A stretch of DNA of 64,000 bases, from NCBI RefSeq assembly GCF_963678635.1, contig NC_087067.1:59444594-59508593 (forward strand), written 5' to 3'. The stretch is from Symsagittifera roscoffensis. Taxonomy: Eukaryota > Xenacoelomorpha > Acoela > Convolutidae. The position numbers and the translations under genes were made by a program. Within the stretch, counting starts at the first letter, position 1, and every line of letters begins with the position of its first letter. The notes under the pieces were generated by a model. The model was not told the origin of the DNA. It was given only the letters and a program-made list of their open reading frames with translations, and ran no database searches. Positions 1 to 9,900 of the stretch are shown piece after piece.

Positions 1-342
1 ATTTGCATTTTATTAATTTACTGCATAGAATTTGGAAATTTACTGCTAGTTATGGGGGAATTTTAAGTTACAAATTTTCATCATAATTTGATTTACTGCT
101 TGTGGGGAAAATTTTATAAATGAATTTACTGCATTGGTATTAAATTTATAAATTTATAAGTGTAAGAAATAAATAGAATTTTTGAAAATTGTTTGATGAA
201 ATTTGCGATTTTTATTTGTCTTTTGTGGTTTTTGTAGGTGATTGTCGGATGAAGGCTAAAAATCTAAAGAAAACATGGATAAAGAATGGTGAGTTTCTAA
301 TATTTTAATTAGTTAGTAATATGTATAATTCATACTTACCTG
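1..342. other. AT-rich non-coding stretch at 3' end of the retroelement
   Basis: No open frame of note on either strand. In the sense of the retroelement (minus strand) it lies directly downstream of the last ORF and would be 3' UTR or the start of the 3' LTR. I see no clear polypurine tract or LTR terminus here, so the 3' LTR probably lies mainly or wholly left of the window. It contains a well-formed candidate intron (264-339, listed separately). Confidence 0.5.
264..339 (-). other. candidate 76-nt intron just after the stop codon of the 601-aa ORF
   Basis: On the minus strand, three bases after the TAA stop (345-343), the sequence reads CAG then GTAAGT (339-334), a consensus 5' splice site. 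It is followed by TACTAAC (318-312), a textbook branch point, and by a pyrimidine-rich TTTTCTTTAG ending at 264. All three signals have correct order and plausible spacing for a short invertebrate intron. Splicing would occur in the 3' UTR and leave the protein unchanged. It is a prediction from motifs only, without transcript evidence. Confidence 0.5.
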
Positions 343-2148
343 TTAGTCGTCGGGGGAAAAACCGTGGGGGAAGATGTCGTGGATGAGATCGGAAGTTGTT
401 AGTAGTTTAGCTAAGATGCGGATGATATTTTTAGTTTGAAGCAGTGGCCAAAGCAATTGAAGTGCTTTAATGGTGGTTAGTTCTTCAGTGCCAACTGCAA
501 ACTCGTAAGGTGTGTTTTGGATTAGATTATATAATTTATGATTGAATTTAGTGTTGTGGATGAATTCTAAAATTGGGATTTCTATAGGCTGTACAAACTC
601 GTGCGGGATAAGGAAGGGTCGGGATTCTTCGGCGTTGAAGGTCTTGGTGATGGGGCAGAAGATGTACATTTGGGTTATGGGGTCATAATTACGAAGAATA
701 CCATGGAGGTTAGTGTCTTTAATACAATATGTGAAATTTAGGAAAAATGGTGAAGTGTATTTGGAATTAATGAATTGAAAACGATGGTGTGGTTGTCTAG
801 AGGGTGTGTGTAGGTCAAAGTGATTTTGGATGAAACGATAATAACTGTATGTGTGGGTTTGTTTAGTGCGCAACATAATATCGTGTGAGCAGTGCAAATC
901 TCTTTCGTGTGGTGCAAGGAAATGAAAGGTTAGTGAAAATATTTGGAAGCGTTCTTTAAAACTTTCGTATGCTTGTGTGTCTGTTAGTGCTTCTGAAATA
1001 ATGTGATCAAACTTTCGGTCGAAGATGTTTAATGTAAATATATATGGTGTCTTGATGAAAAATTTCTCGGTGATTTGTGGATTAGCGAAGCGATCGTCGT
1101 CTAAGAATTGATCTTGGTTAGCTCTGATGATGTTGTGATCATAGTATTCGAGTGTATATTCGTTAGCTCTAGGTGCAGTGTGTGTTTTTAGTGATTTTTT
1201 ATATCCAACGTAAGTAAATTGTCTAGCGGTTAGTGGTGTAGTGAGTCGATATAGCATGTCCTTATTTCGCTCTATATCGATGTGAGTGCTAGATAAAGGT
1301 AAGCAAAGAGGGTTAGTAAAATGATAATATGAGGTCCAAGAGAGAGTGGGCATTAAAACGTATTCATCTACAAAGTTGCGTGTTTCGTTAGTGTCGTGGG
1401 GGGTGTTTAAGGTGTATTGTGGGAATGAGGGTAAGGTGATGGCTAAAAATTCTTTTGTGTTAGTATGCTTGGGGTGGTTGATGTATTCACGGGCTGTTCC
1501 TGGTTTCGCTGGGAAAGGATGGTTGGGGAACTTTCTTTTAAAAGTGCGGTAAGCTCTATTAGTGTTGAGTGAAGATTCAGTTGATAAGGATGATGGTGCT
1601 AATGATTCAGTATAATTTGAAGAGGGTGTAGGGGTAGGGGGGTTGGATGAATCTATTGTGGAAGAGATTTGGTTTATGGTTGGGGTGTGAAGGTGGTAGG
1701 GTTGTTGTTGGAGGGTTATAAAATTATCTAGCTCTGGGGAGATTCGGGGGGTGTCTGGAGAATTAGATGATTGGTCAGAATGAAATGAGGAGTAGGTTGG
1801 GGTAACTTGGGAAGCATAAGAGGGTGTAGAATTGATTGGGTCAGGGTTATTTGATAATATAGGTTGAAAAGGGGGTTGAGAAAAATTAGAAGAGTTATGA
1901 AAATTATTGGATGGGGATGGTTCTGAGTCGGCAAATTCATCGGGGGTTTCAATATTCGGGTTATTGAGTTGTGAGATGGAGTATAAAACTGAGATGTGTG
2001 AATTAGTGTCGGAATTCATGCCTGATGTTACATTACTAGATGGAAAATCGGGTGGCGGAAAAGCAAAAAGTGGTATTATTGGGATTGGAGAGGTAAGATT
2101 GGTTGGGTGGGAATTTGATCGGTGTAGTGATCCAAGTTGGCGGCTCAT
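343..2148 (-). CDS. 601-aa protein of unknown function, last ORF of the retroelement
   Basis: Uninterrupted 601-codon frame on the minus strand. Its ATG (2148-2146) overlaps the TGA of the preceding Env-like frame (2147-2145) as ATGA, which argues for coupled stop-start translation. Residues 1 to about 200 are low-complexity, rich in Pro, Ser, Thr and Asn. The rest (about 200-601) looks globular, with many aromatic and His residues, and ends in a short Leu-rich segment and an acidic tail. I see no signal peptide, transmembrane segment or catalytic motif that I recognise. Codon use is A/C-rich and G-poor on the coding strand, as in the neighbouring Gag-Pol frame, so I take it to be part of the same element. 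Function not known; an accessory or structural role is only inferred from position. Confidence 0.7.
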   Translation of the reverse strand: MSRQLGSLHRSNSHPTNLTSPIPIIPLFAFPPPDFPSSNVTSGMNSDTNSHISVLYSISQLNNPNIETPDEFADSEPSPSNNFHNSSNFSQPPFQPILSNNPDPINSTPSYASQVTPTYSSFHSDQSSNSPDTPRISPELDNFITLQQQPYHLHTPTINQISSTIDSSNPPTPTPSSNYTESLAPSSLSTESSLNTNRAYRTFKRKFPNHPFPAKPGTAREYINHPKHTNTKEFLAITLPSFPQYTLNTPHDTNETRNFVDEYVLMPTLSWTSYYHFTNPLCLPLSSTHIDIERNKDMLYRLTTPLTARQFTYVGYKKSLKTHTAPRANEYTLEYYDHNIIRANQDQFLDDDRFANPQITEKFFIKTPYIFTLNIFDRKFDHIISEALTDTQAYESFKERFQIFSLTFHFLAPHERDLHCSHDIMLRTKQTHTYSYYRFIQNHFDLHTPSRQPHHRFQFINSKYTSPFFLNFTYCIKDTNLHGILRNYDPITQMYIFCPITKTFNAEESRPFLIPHEFVQPIEIPILEFIHNTKFNHKLYNLIQNTPYEFAVGTEELTTIKALQLLWPLLQTKNIIRILAKLLTTSDLIHDIFPHGFSPDD

Positions 2149-4762
2149 CGTGGGCTAAAAAAATGATTATTTTGAGACTGAAAAGCGGTGGTATGGGGTT
2201 GTTCAATAATTTGTTGATAAGTATTATCATCTTGTGACTGGTGTGTCATTATATGTTGGATGGGACTTTGTGATGTGGTGAGTCGAAAATTTGGATTATG
2301 TGTGATTGCTAAATTTCGAAAATTTCGTGGGACTAGGGATAGTGGATGGTTATTTGGTAGGGGTGGTAATTGTGGTGCCGTTGGCGTTATGTCTACATTG
2401 TTATGTTCTTCGTCGTATGTGTTTTGTCGTGTTGCTATTTTTGTGTTATATTCTTTTATTTGTGCGTCTAAAAGAATTTTGTTTATAGATGTAGAAAAAA
2501 TTCCAAAAAATCCTGCAAAGAGTATGCGTGCTACACTTGCTTGTCTGTTTACTTGTGTGTGTATAGCACATGTGTTGTAGATTCCTTTTAAAAGTGAGAA
2601 AAGAAATCCAATAAAGTTAAACATTGCGTATAAAATAGTCAATTTTTCTAAGATGTAGTAGGGCCATCCTAGAAAATCGAGGATCTCATTTTTGAGTGTA
2701 ACAAAGCTAAAAATGTTGATTGGTGATATATCTTGGGGACGGTATTTTTCGCCGTTTAGATATATATAATCTTTAATGTCTTTAAAATATCCGCTATAGT
2801 CTTGTGTGTAGATATCGGCAAATCCTGCGGTTTCTGCAAGTTTGCGTAAATTTTGGTCTATTGATTGTCTTTGTATAGTGTCCATTTGTGTTAATAATTC
2901 TTGGAATTGTTGTGTTCTAATGTGATGTTGAATATCTGATTTTGAATAGATTCCTATTGATTGTAAGTCTATATTTGGGTTTCGAGCAATAGCGCGAATG
3001 GTTTCTGGTGAAAATTTTTTGAGTGATTGCATTAATGTGGGATATGGAGTGAGAAGATAATATTTATTTTCATCAGGGTTTAGTTGTACTACATTGTGGC
3101 TGTTTTCTGATCCACATGGGACTGCGGTATCCCAAAAATAGGTTCTTCGTGAAAGTGTATCCACGAAATGTACTTTATTCTTATAAAAGATAGGGATTCT
3201 TTTATAACATCGTTTATCTTCAAAAACGTATAGTGGTGATACTTTTTTAGTGCAAGTATAAAACCATAAGATGTTTCCTTCATAGTCTAAAAAATTTGAT
3301 CTATTTCCTGATAATAAGTATCCTGCATAGGGTATTTTTAATACTGCTAGTGCAAGTGATTGTAATATTTGTGTTCGTTCTAATTCACATAGTTGGTGTA
3401 GTGTTTCTAATTCGGAGAGTGACATCTCTTGAAAAATTCGGCTAATTGTATAGTCTAGTTTCATATCTAAATGAATATCATAGTGAATATTACCGAAATA
3501 TGTAGTTTTCATTAGTGATAACTCTTGTAAGCGTGTGCTTCTGGTGTCATAAGGTTTTAGATGTCCACCAGGTTGTCCGTTGCTTTTTTCAAAATTAACT
3601 GGTATATATGATGTTCCTTCGTTTGGAGGATGACCTGTGGCATATGGGTCAAGTTTTATTTTTCCAGTGGTCATGTCGAATCCTTTTTCGTATTCAACTA
3701 ATATTTCAGAGTATTGTGTTCTGTGAAGTGGATTCCTGTATTTACATGCAAGTTCTGTTTCTTGATATATTTGAAAACGTGTCAATTTATTTTCTATATT
3801 GTGTATGTTTCTAAAATTAGTACTTTGTTTTCGTGATGGATGTACTTGTTCATATGGAATTGATTGTATAAAGTATTTTTCGTGAAATTTTATCATACGA
3901 GCGTGTATTCTTGCTACTTGAAATGTCGTACATGTATCTTCGGGGAACCAAACAGTTGTTGCTTGTGTTCTCGTTGTAGGGTCGCAATAACCTTGATCAT
4001 TTTTACAAGGTAATCGGATTCCTTGATAGATCATTGTATTATCTGATAAATCTCGTGTGAGTTGTATTTTTTCGAGTTGTATTTTCCAATCGAAAAACAT
4101 TATTTCTTGGTATCCTTTATTTTTTGTATCTGCTTTGCAGTTTGATGGGTTATTTATACCAATGTGTGGTATCCAATGTTTATCGTGTAGGTCATAGGTT
4201 AATCGTCCGTGTGCGCCGTTATACGGGTATTTGTCGTCTAGTTTTATATGTCCTTGGTGTCTTTCAAGTTGTGATTGATGTACAGAGTCTGAAAAAACTT
4301 GAAAGTTAACTAACTTTCTTTCGGAGTTTTTATTTTGTGTGATGTTTAGTCTAAGTAATTCATTTTTACAATCGTCGGGATTGAGATGTAAAAGACGTTC
4401 TATATTACTCTGATAGAATGATTCATGGTCAAGTCGGTTTTTGTTTCCGTTCGAGACTTGTGAACAATGTACTTTCTTTTCGGAAAATGTTGCTGTGAAT
4501 TTATAACCTGTAACTGTTGTTGCTCGGGCTTTTGAATAGAGTGTTGCTATTACATTTGTGGTTTCTATAGCTTGTGGTTCTGTTTCACATTGTGAAACTT
4601 GATTTATTGCATATTTGTGTAGTGTTTTTGTTCATTTTCTTCACAATCGTAATGTGTTACTAATAAATCTTGTGGTCCTGTACGGGGGGAAGGGTTTATG
4701 TTTTGATTTGAGATTACTAGAAAAAGGAGTTGGAGAAAAATTAATAATTTTAGAATATACAT
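2145..4762 (-). CDS. Env-like membrane glycoprotein, with one frameshift
   Basis: Envelope-type gene. The first ATG (4762-4760) is followed by a hydrophobic signal-peptide-like stretch (MYILKLLIFLQLLFLVIS). A one-base indel in a T5 run on the plus strand (about 4625-4629) puts the first 45 or so codons out of frame with the rest; the downstream frame is open to 2145, with its first internal ATG at 4100. The large part has a Cys-rich ectodomain, a conserved-looking block at 4100-frame residues 298-355 (starts CYKRIPIFY, contains FVD and a VPC), then a strongly hydrophobic region at about 473-510 and a second at about 520-545, and a polar tail of about 100 residues. The block recalls glycoproteins of the jingchuvirus/chuvirus kind that LTR elements have captured, but this is my reading, not a search result. 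The TGA overlaps the next start. The frameshift may be a real lesion or a homopolymer error. Confidence 0.6.
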
Positions 4763-5880
4763 GTGTATGATAATCCTGAGTATGGATTATAAAATGTAAT
4801 GTAGCCAATTGTGTTTTTGGTATATCTGTCGTATTTATATATTACTTCAGTAGTTATAAACGGTGGTGGTAGTGATTGAGCTGTTATGTTAGGTGGGTTT
4901 AATGGGTAGGGATGTTGGGTAATATTGTTTAACTTAACTGTGATTTCAAACTTTAATTGTAAACTGTTTTGTTGGAGTATTTGAATATTGTGATCACGGA
5001 TATCGTTGTGAATATCTTGGCGATATTGTAATCTATTAAGTGCCCAGTTATGAAGGCGGTTACTTTCTTGATGTTGTCCAAATAATGGTGGAGGTGCTGT
5101 AAATGTATTCCAATCTAATCTTAAAGGAATATTTGTTAATGATTGTTCTCGGTATCTTGCGTCGAGATTGTTTGGAAAAGTTAAGTTAAGGAGTGTCGGT
5201 GAAGTTTGACTAATTGATGGTGTTGATGGGAGTGATAATGTTTCGGGTAGTGATGAAGATGTTGTATCTGTAGAAATGTCTATGGGGTCATTGACTAAAT
5301 TTGGTTCACCTTGTGTGAATGAATGTGTAGTCCAATATGGAAATCGTGATGTTTGGTTTGTGGGGTTGAAAGGATTTTCACGTATTTGCTCAGATGTTGG
5401 TGTTGAACCTAAGTAGTCTGAGGGTAGGCTTGAAGTGCTTCGTTGTGAAAAAAGTGTAGGAGTTTCTGGTGTATTACCAGTGGGATTTTCTGGAGTGCTT
5501 TGTGGTGGTGATTGAGGTATTTCAAAATGAACTCGGGGAGTCTGAAAATTTCTATTTCGTCGAGGATGTATAATTTGTCTATTTATTTCTGTTGTGTTTT
5601 GGTTTTGACTAAGGTGTCGTATTCTACTTAGTTCTTGTGGTAGTGTTGGGTAAAGATTATATGTTGGTTCACTTAGAGATGCTTGTCGTTGAACTGGTTC
5701 TAGTGGTTCAGATAAACGAGCGTGCCGTTCTTCAAAAGTGTATGGATTGTCTTGAAAAGAAATTTGTGTAGATGTTTGAGGTTTTTGAGTAGTTGAAGGT
5801 GGTGTTGGGTTATCTTGGGATGATGTCGGTGAAGACTGACTTTGTGACTGTTGGGTAGCAATTTTTGATAGTTTTTTGAA
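4750..5880 (-). CDS. 376-codon Pro/Ser/Thr-rich frame lacking any methionine
   Basis: Open minus-strand frame from two in-frame TAA codons (5886-5881) to TAA at 4752-4750. Its translation has no Met at all, so it cannot start with AUG inside the frame. It begins FKKLSKIATQQSQSQ, is rich in Pro, Ser, Thr, Gln and Asn for about 250 residues, and becomes more ordered near the end (FITTEVIYKYDRY, then an aromatic C-terminus SGLSYTCIF). Its stop overlaps the start of the Env-like gene by 13 nt (4750-4762). Length, absence of stops and composition argue for a real protein. Likely expression is as a downstream exon of a spliced mRNA; a possible 3' splice site is the CAACAG ending at 5848. Alternatives are non-AUG initiation or a lost start. 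It resembles nothing I can name. Confidence 0.55.
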   Translation of the reverse strand, partial: FKKLSKIATQQSQSQSSPTSSQDNPTPPSTTQKPQTSTQISFQDNPYTFEERHARLSEPLEPVQRQASLSEPTYNLYPTLPQELSRIRHLSQNQNTTEINRQIIHPRRNRNFQTPRVHFEIPQSPPQSTPENPTGNTPETPTLFSQRSTSSLPSDYLGSTPTSEQIRENPFNPTNQTSRFPYWTTHSFTQGEPNLVNDPIDISTDTTSSSLPETLSLPSTPSISQTSPTLLNLTFPNNLDARYREQSLTNIPLRLDWNTFTAPPPLFGQHQESNRLHNWALNRLQYRQDIHNDIRDHNIQILQQNSLQLKFEITVKLNNITQHPYPLNPPNITAQSLPPPFITTEVIYKYDRYTKNTIGYITFYNPYSGLSYTCIF

Positions 5881-5888
5881 TTATTATT

Positions 5889-6077
5889 TTAATGAGAAAG
5901 TTTATGTTTATTATAATATTCTTCCAAAAAAATAATTAGAAAAATTGTTGCTAGGGCAAATGTGATGATTGCTTTCTTTATACATTTACATATGGTCAAA
6001 ATGAGGGATGATAAGAATGCTATGAAAATTACAAACAATAAAAAAATATCAGTTCTACTGAAGATTGTTCGTATCAT
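5889..6077 (-). CDS. 62-aa hydrophobic protein, likely two membrane segments
   Basis: Short minus-strand ORF that starts within the stop of the preceding ORF (ATGA, 6077-6074). The protein has two hydrophobic stretches, residues about 11-28 (IFLLFVIFIAFLSSLILT) and about 36-50 (IITFALATIFLIIFL), separated by a short basic, Cys-containing loop (CKCIKK), and ends in a charged tail. This is the plan of a small hairpin membrane protein. It lies between the 76-aa ORF and the methionine-free frame. Small membrane ORFs of this kind exist in some viruses, but I make no family assignment, and chance AT-rich ORFs can also look hydrophobic. Confidence 0.4.
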   Translation of the reverse strand: MIRTIFSRTDIFLLFVIFIAFLSSLILTICKCIKKAIITFALATIFLIIFLEEYYNKHKLSH

Positions 6078-6304
6078 TTAGACAAGTTATATGAATCGTA
6101 CCTGTGGATATAATCAAGGGTTTTGGAAAGTTGAAGAAATATTTCGAATATAGTGTAGAAAATTAAAAAAATGTTACAAAAAATGATTAGGATTATTAGA
6201 AAAGATTCAAGTATATCAAAAAGAAATATTATAAAGGTTTCAAGTATTGTAAAAAAATGTTTAAGATTTATGAGTATTTGAGTAACTGTTTGAGAGAAGA
6301 GCAT
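6074..6304 (-). CDS. 76-aa Phe/Ile/Leu-rich hydrophobic protein
   Basis: Small minus-strand ORF, first of the chain after Gag-Pol and about 600 nt downstream of it. Almost the whole first 55 residues are hydrophobic with many Phe and Ile, including TFIIFLFDILESFLIILIIF, and the end is polar. Its TGA overlaps the ATG of the next ORF as ATGA. The overlap is the main argument that it is real, since the composition could arise by chance in AT-rich DNA. Function unknown. Confidence 0.35.
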   Translation of the reverse strand: MLFSQTVTQILINLKHFFTILETFIIFLFDILESFLIILIIFCNIFLIFYTIFEIFLQLSKTLDYIHRYDSYNLSK

Positions 6305-6902
6305 TTAAGAAATGATCTCTTGGTCGAATATTTTTTGCTGTTTGGGGCGATTTTCAAGTGTGGTCGGATTATTTATTAGTTTTTTGACAAGTGGGTTGAG
6401 TTTTGTAAAAAATTGTTGGGGGCAATTTTCATGGTGATCGGGAGGTCGTCTTTTTCTTTATTTTTGTTTGTCAAATGATCCGGGGTATGGTGAGATTTTT
6501 ATACTTTAGGCTAATTAAAATGTGCATTTTGTTACTTTAGGCTAAGTTAACAAATTTGTTTTGGGGGTATTCGTGGTCTGAGTTGGGGAAATATTGTTGA
6601 TCTTTGGGTTATTAGATAAGGGAGGGGTACGGTATTATGGTGATATTTATTTTAGTTGTCAAGTTGGAGTGGTTTGCTTATTTTTGACCTGGAGGTCGTA
6701 AAATTATAGTTATAGATGTGCCTGGAGTTCTATATTATTCGTCTAATTGGTCTTAGTTTGAGTTAGAGAAAGTGACGGATTGGATGAATCCTATTGGTCT
6801 ATTTTGAACTAGAATTATTGCGTACTTGTCAGCATGTTATTTTGAAAAATGTAAATGAAAAATGTTTCGGAGGTTTCAAGATTGTGAAGTATAATTTTAA
6901 AA
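6305..6902. other. non-coding spacer between Gag-Pol and downstream ORFs
   Basis: About 600 nt with stops in all frames of the coding (minus) strand. It contains a 13-nt direct repeat (plus strand TACTTTAGGCTAA at about 6500 and 6533). In env-bearing elements such a spacer can hold the acceptor used for the subgenomic mRNA; CAAACAG near 6340 on the minus strand is one weak candidate. Nothing else recognised. Confidence 0.45.
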
Positions 6903-9900
6903 TTACTTTTGAAATTCCACTTTCTTTAAAATTTTAGATTGGGGGATGAATATTTTATAGTTTTTACGTGGTTGATTTCGGAGTCTTGTTGTTTTTCTAT
7001 TTTCTGATTTGTCGATTTGTTCTTGGGGTATTATTTGTTCGGTCATTTTTCTATTTTTTCTTTGTTTTGGGGATTCTTTATGGTTTTGTGTATTGTTTTT
7101 GGTGGCGGTTGGTTTTGTGTTTTGATTTTCGGTGGGGTTATCATTTTGTTCTGTGTTTTTCAGATGTGGTTCATTTTGAATGATTTTTAAACCTGTGAAA
7201 GAATATAATTGAGTTAATTCGCGGAGTGCGTATTCTTTTGGGTAATAAGGTAATAGGTTGTTTCGATGTTGAACGATTTCTTTTTTGTTTGAGTCGGTAA
7301 TTTTATATGTGACATCAGTGGGTCTTGCAATTATTTGGTATGGTCCTTTTCGAAGGGGTTGTAATTTTTTAGAAATTCCTTTTTGAGTATTAAAATTAGG
7401 TATTAAAACAAATGTTCCAATTTTTAATTCGGAGGCTGGTGTAAAACGTGAATTGATTTGTTCATTAATGTTTTGTCTTTGTAATAACTTTTTTGTTATT
7501 TTTTGATAAATTTCATTGTGTTTTTTATCTCTATTCAGAATCCATTCGGTGTGTGTACCGGAGGCTAATTTAAGAATTTGTGGGTGATGAAAATGATCTT
7601 CATCGTGTGTATGTAAAGGTAGGTTATAACAAATTGAGTCTTTATTTGGTTGACAATAACCTTGTGCGTTTTTATGAGAATTTGCTGTAAACATTATTGG
7701 TTTGCGTGGCTTTTGGTTAAAAACCATTTCGTATGGTGACATTCCTAGAGTTGTCGTAATTTGTGAATTATATGCTAAGGGAAAAAATTTTACATCTGCT
7801 GACCATTCGGTATATTTTGTATCATTTCCGTTGATGATACATCTAAGATATTCTTGTAATGAACGGTTCATACCTTCGACTAAGCCGTTTGTCCAAGGTG
7901 CATGAGATGTACGTGGTTTGTGTTTAATGTTGTATAAATGACATAGTGTGATTATTTCATTATTTATGAATTCTGTACCGTTGTCTGTGACTAAAATTTC
8001 TGGTAGTCCAAATTTTGCTATCCAGTGTTCATAAAGTGTTGTATACGCATAATAAGCGTTACAATGTGGTACTGGGTTAAGTGCTACATAATGTGTAAAT
8101 GCGTCAACAATTACCATAATGCAGGAGTTTCCTTCGGATGAGGGTGAAATTGGGCCTTTAGTATCAAATGAGATACGATGATTAAAGTACAAGCTTTGTC
8201 CTTTAAAATCTTGTTTTTGTGCTATTTGTTTTTGATTTGGGTAAGGTTTATTTAGTTGACAAATTATACAATCATTGCATAGTACTTTTATCCAAATTGG
8301 TGCATTTGGGAAGTAAAAGTTTTGTATAAAGTTTGAATATGTTTTTTCTGATCCAGAGTGTCCTTTAATATTTTGTGTATGTGAAATATTAAAAGCTATG
8401 AGAATCATACTTAAAGGGAGACAGGGGACTGTAGATTCATTTAAGTTATACTCTAAAAGGTCTGTAGTTTCATTAATTGTTGTGTTATTAAATTTGCGAA
8501 AGTATCGGAGGAGTGTTTTGTTGCCTAGAATGGTTGAATCTGCCTTGATAGGTTTAGTTTTATATTTGTGCCATGATTTTAGTTGTCGAATTATTGGGTC
8601 AAGATTTTGATATTGTTTTAGTGTTGAAATTGTAATTGTTTCTGTTGGAGGGAGAAAAATGTTTTCAATTTCGAATTTAGATAAGGGTATTGTATCAAGT
8701 GGGTCGTGGAGGTCAAAAACTTGATTTATTGTGTATTTTGAATCGTTTGTTTGTGGTCCTGATAAATTTACTTTATCAGTTAAATTTTCTTTTTCAATTA
8801 GTGGAAAATGGTCTTTTTTAGTTTGGTGTTGTTTTGTTCGTTTTTGTTGGGTGTTATTTTTTATCCATTGAGAATATGGGATTGGTTTGAAAGTTGATGT
8901 TCCAAGTAGATCAACTTCATAATGATTATTTTGACAATCTAAATAAAGTGGGAAATGTTGTAAACTAATTATTTGTGATTGTTCAATATCAGTTTTTACT
9001 GCATATTTGCATTCCAATCGGGGTGATGTTTCGTTTTCTGCAAGGTAGAATTTTATGTTTTTGGGTATTTCAACTGTTGTTTTTCGTGTAAGTAATTCAG
9101 GTGGTGTATTTCGACTTAAGGTGTCTGGTAATGCAAGATTTTTTCCTGCAGTCCAAACTATATGTAAGTTTGGAAATTTCATTAGAATTAGTTGAAATCT
9201 GTAAACTCGGTGGTTTGGATTAGATTTTTGTGTAAAAAGAAAGATGATTGGTTTATGGTCTGTGAATAGAACTGTGGGATGTTTTGATCCAAGTATCAGA
9301 AATTCATATTCTGTCAGTGTATATATTATGGCTGTACATTCTCTCATTAGAGTTGAGAGTCGTAGCTCTGCTTGAGTGAATAATCGAGAATTTGCTGATA
9401 TGAGGTTCATTTTATTTGTACCATTATGTGATTGTAATAGTGCTGCACCGATGCCAAAGTTCGAAGCATCGCACATTGCATAAAATGGTTGATTAGGGTC
9501 TGGAATTGTGTTTGAAATTTGTTCAGTTAAAAGTTTCTTTATTTCTTCAAATCGTGCTTGATGTTCTGTGTTCCATTCAAAATTATTTTGTTGTCTAAGG
9601 ATGTTATAAAATGGTCGTAGATATAATTGCATTTTATAAACATATTTACTTAAAAAGTTTAACATTCCAAGAAATTCTTGGATTTTCTTTTTATTTGTTG
9701 GTGGTTGAAGTTTTTGAATAGCGTCAATGCGTGATTTCAATGGAGTGATTGTTTTTCTTTCTATATTATGTCCTAAGAATTTAACTCTTGTCAAAAAGAA
9801 GTGTGATTTATCGGGGGCGGCCTTCAGATTTTCGTTCTGAAGTATTTGGTGATATTTTTCTAAAACATTGAACATCTCGTCTTTTGTTTGTGATTGCATA

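Noticed and set aside
238-300. Plus-strand mini-exon (TTTTTGTAG ... GTGAGT)
   Set aside because: The splice-like signals are weaker than the minus-strand intron in the same place and no coding frame continues on either side.
1346-1552. Plus-strand ORF opposite the 601-aa gene
   Set aside because: Antisense to a longer, better supported frame; no motif.
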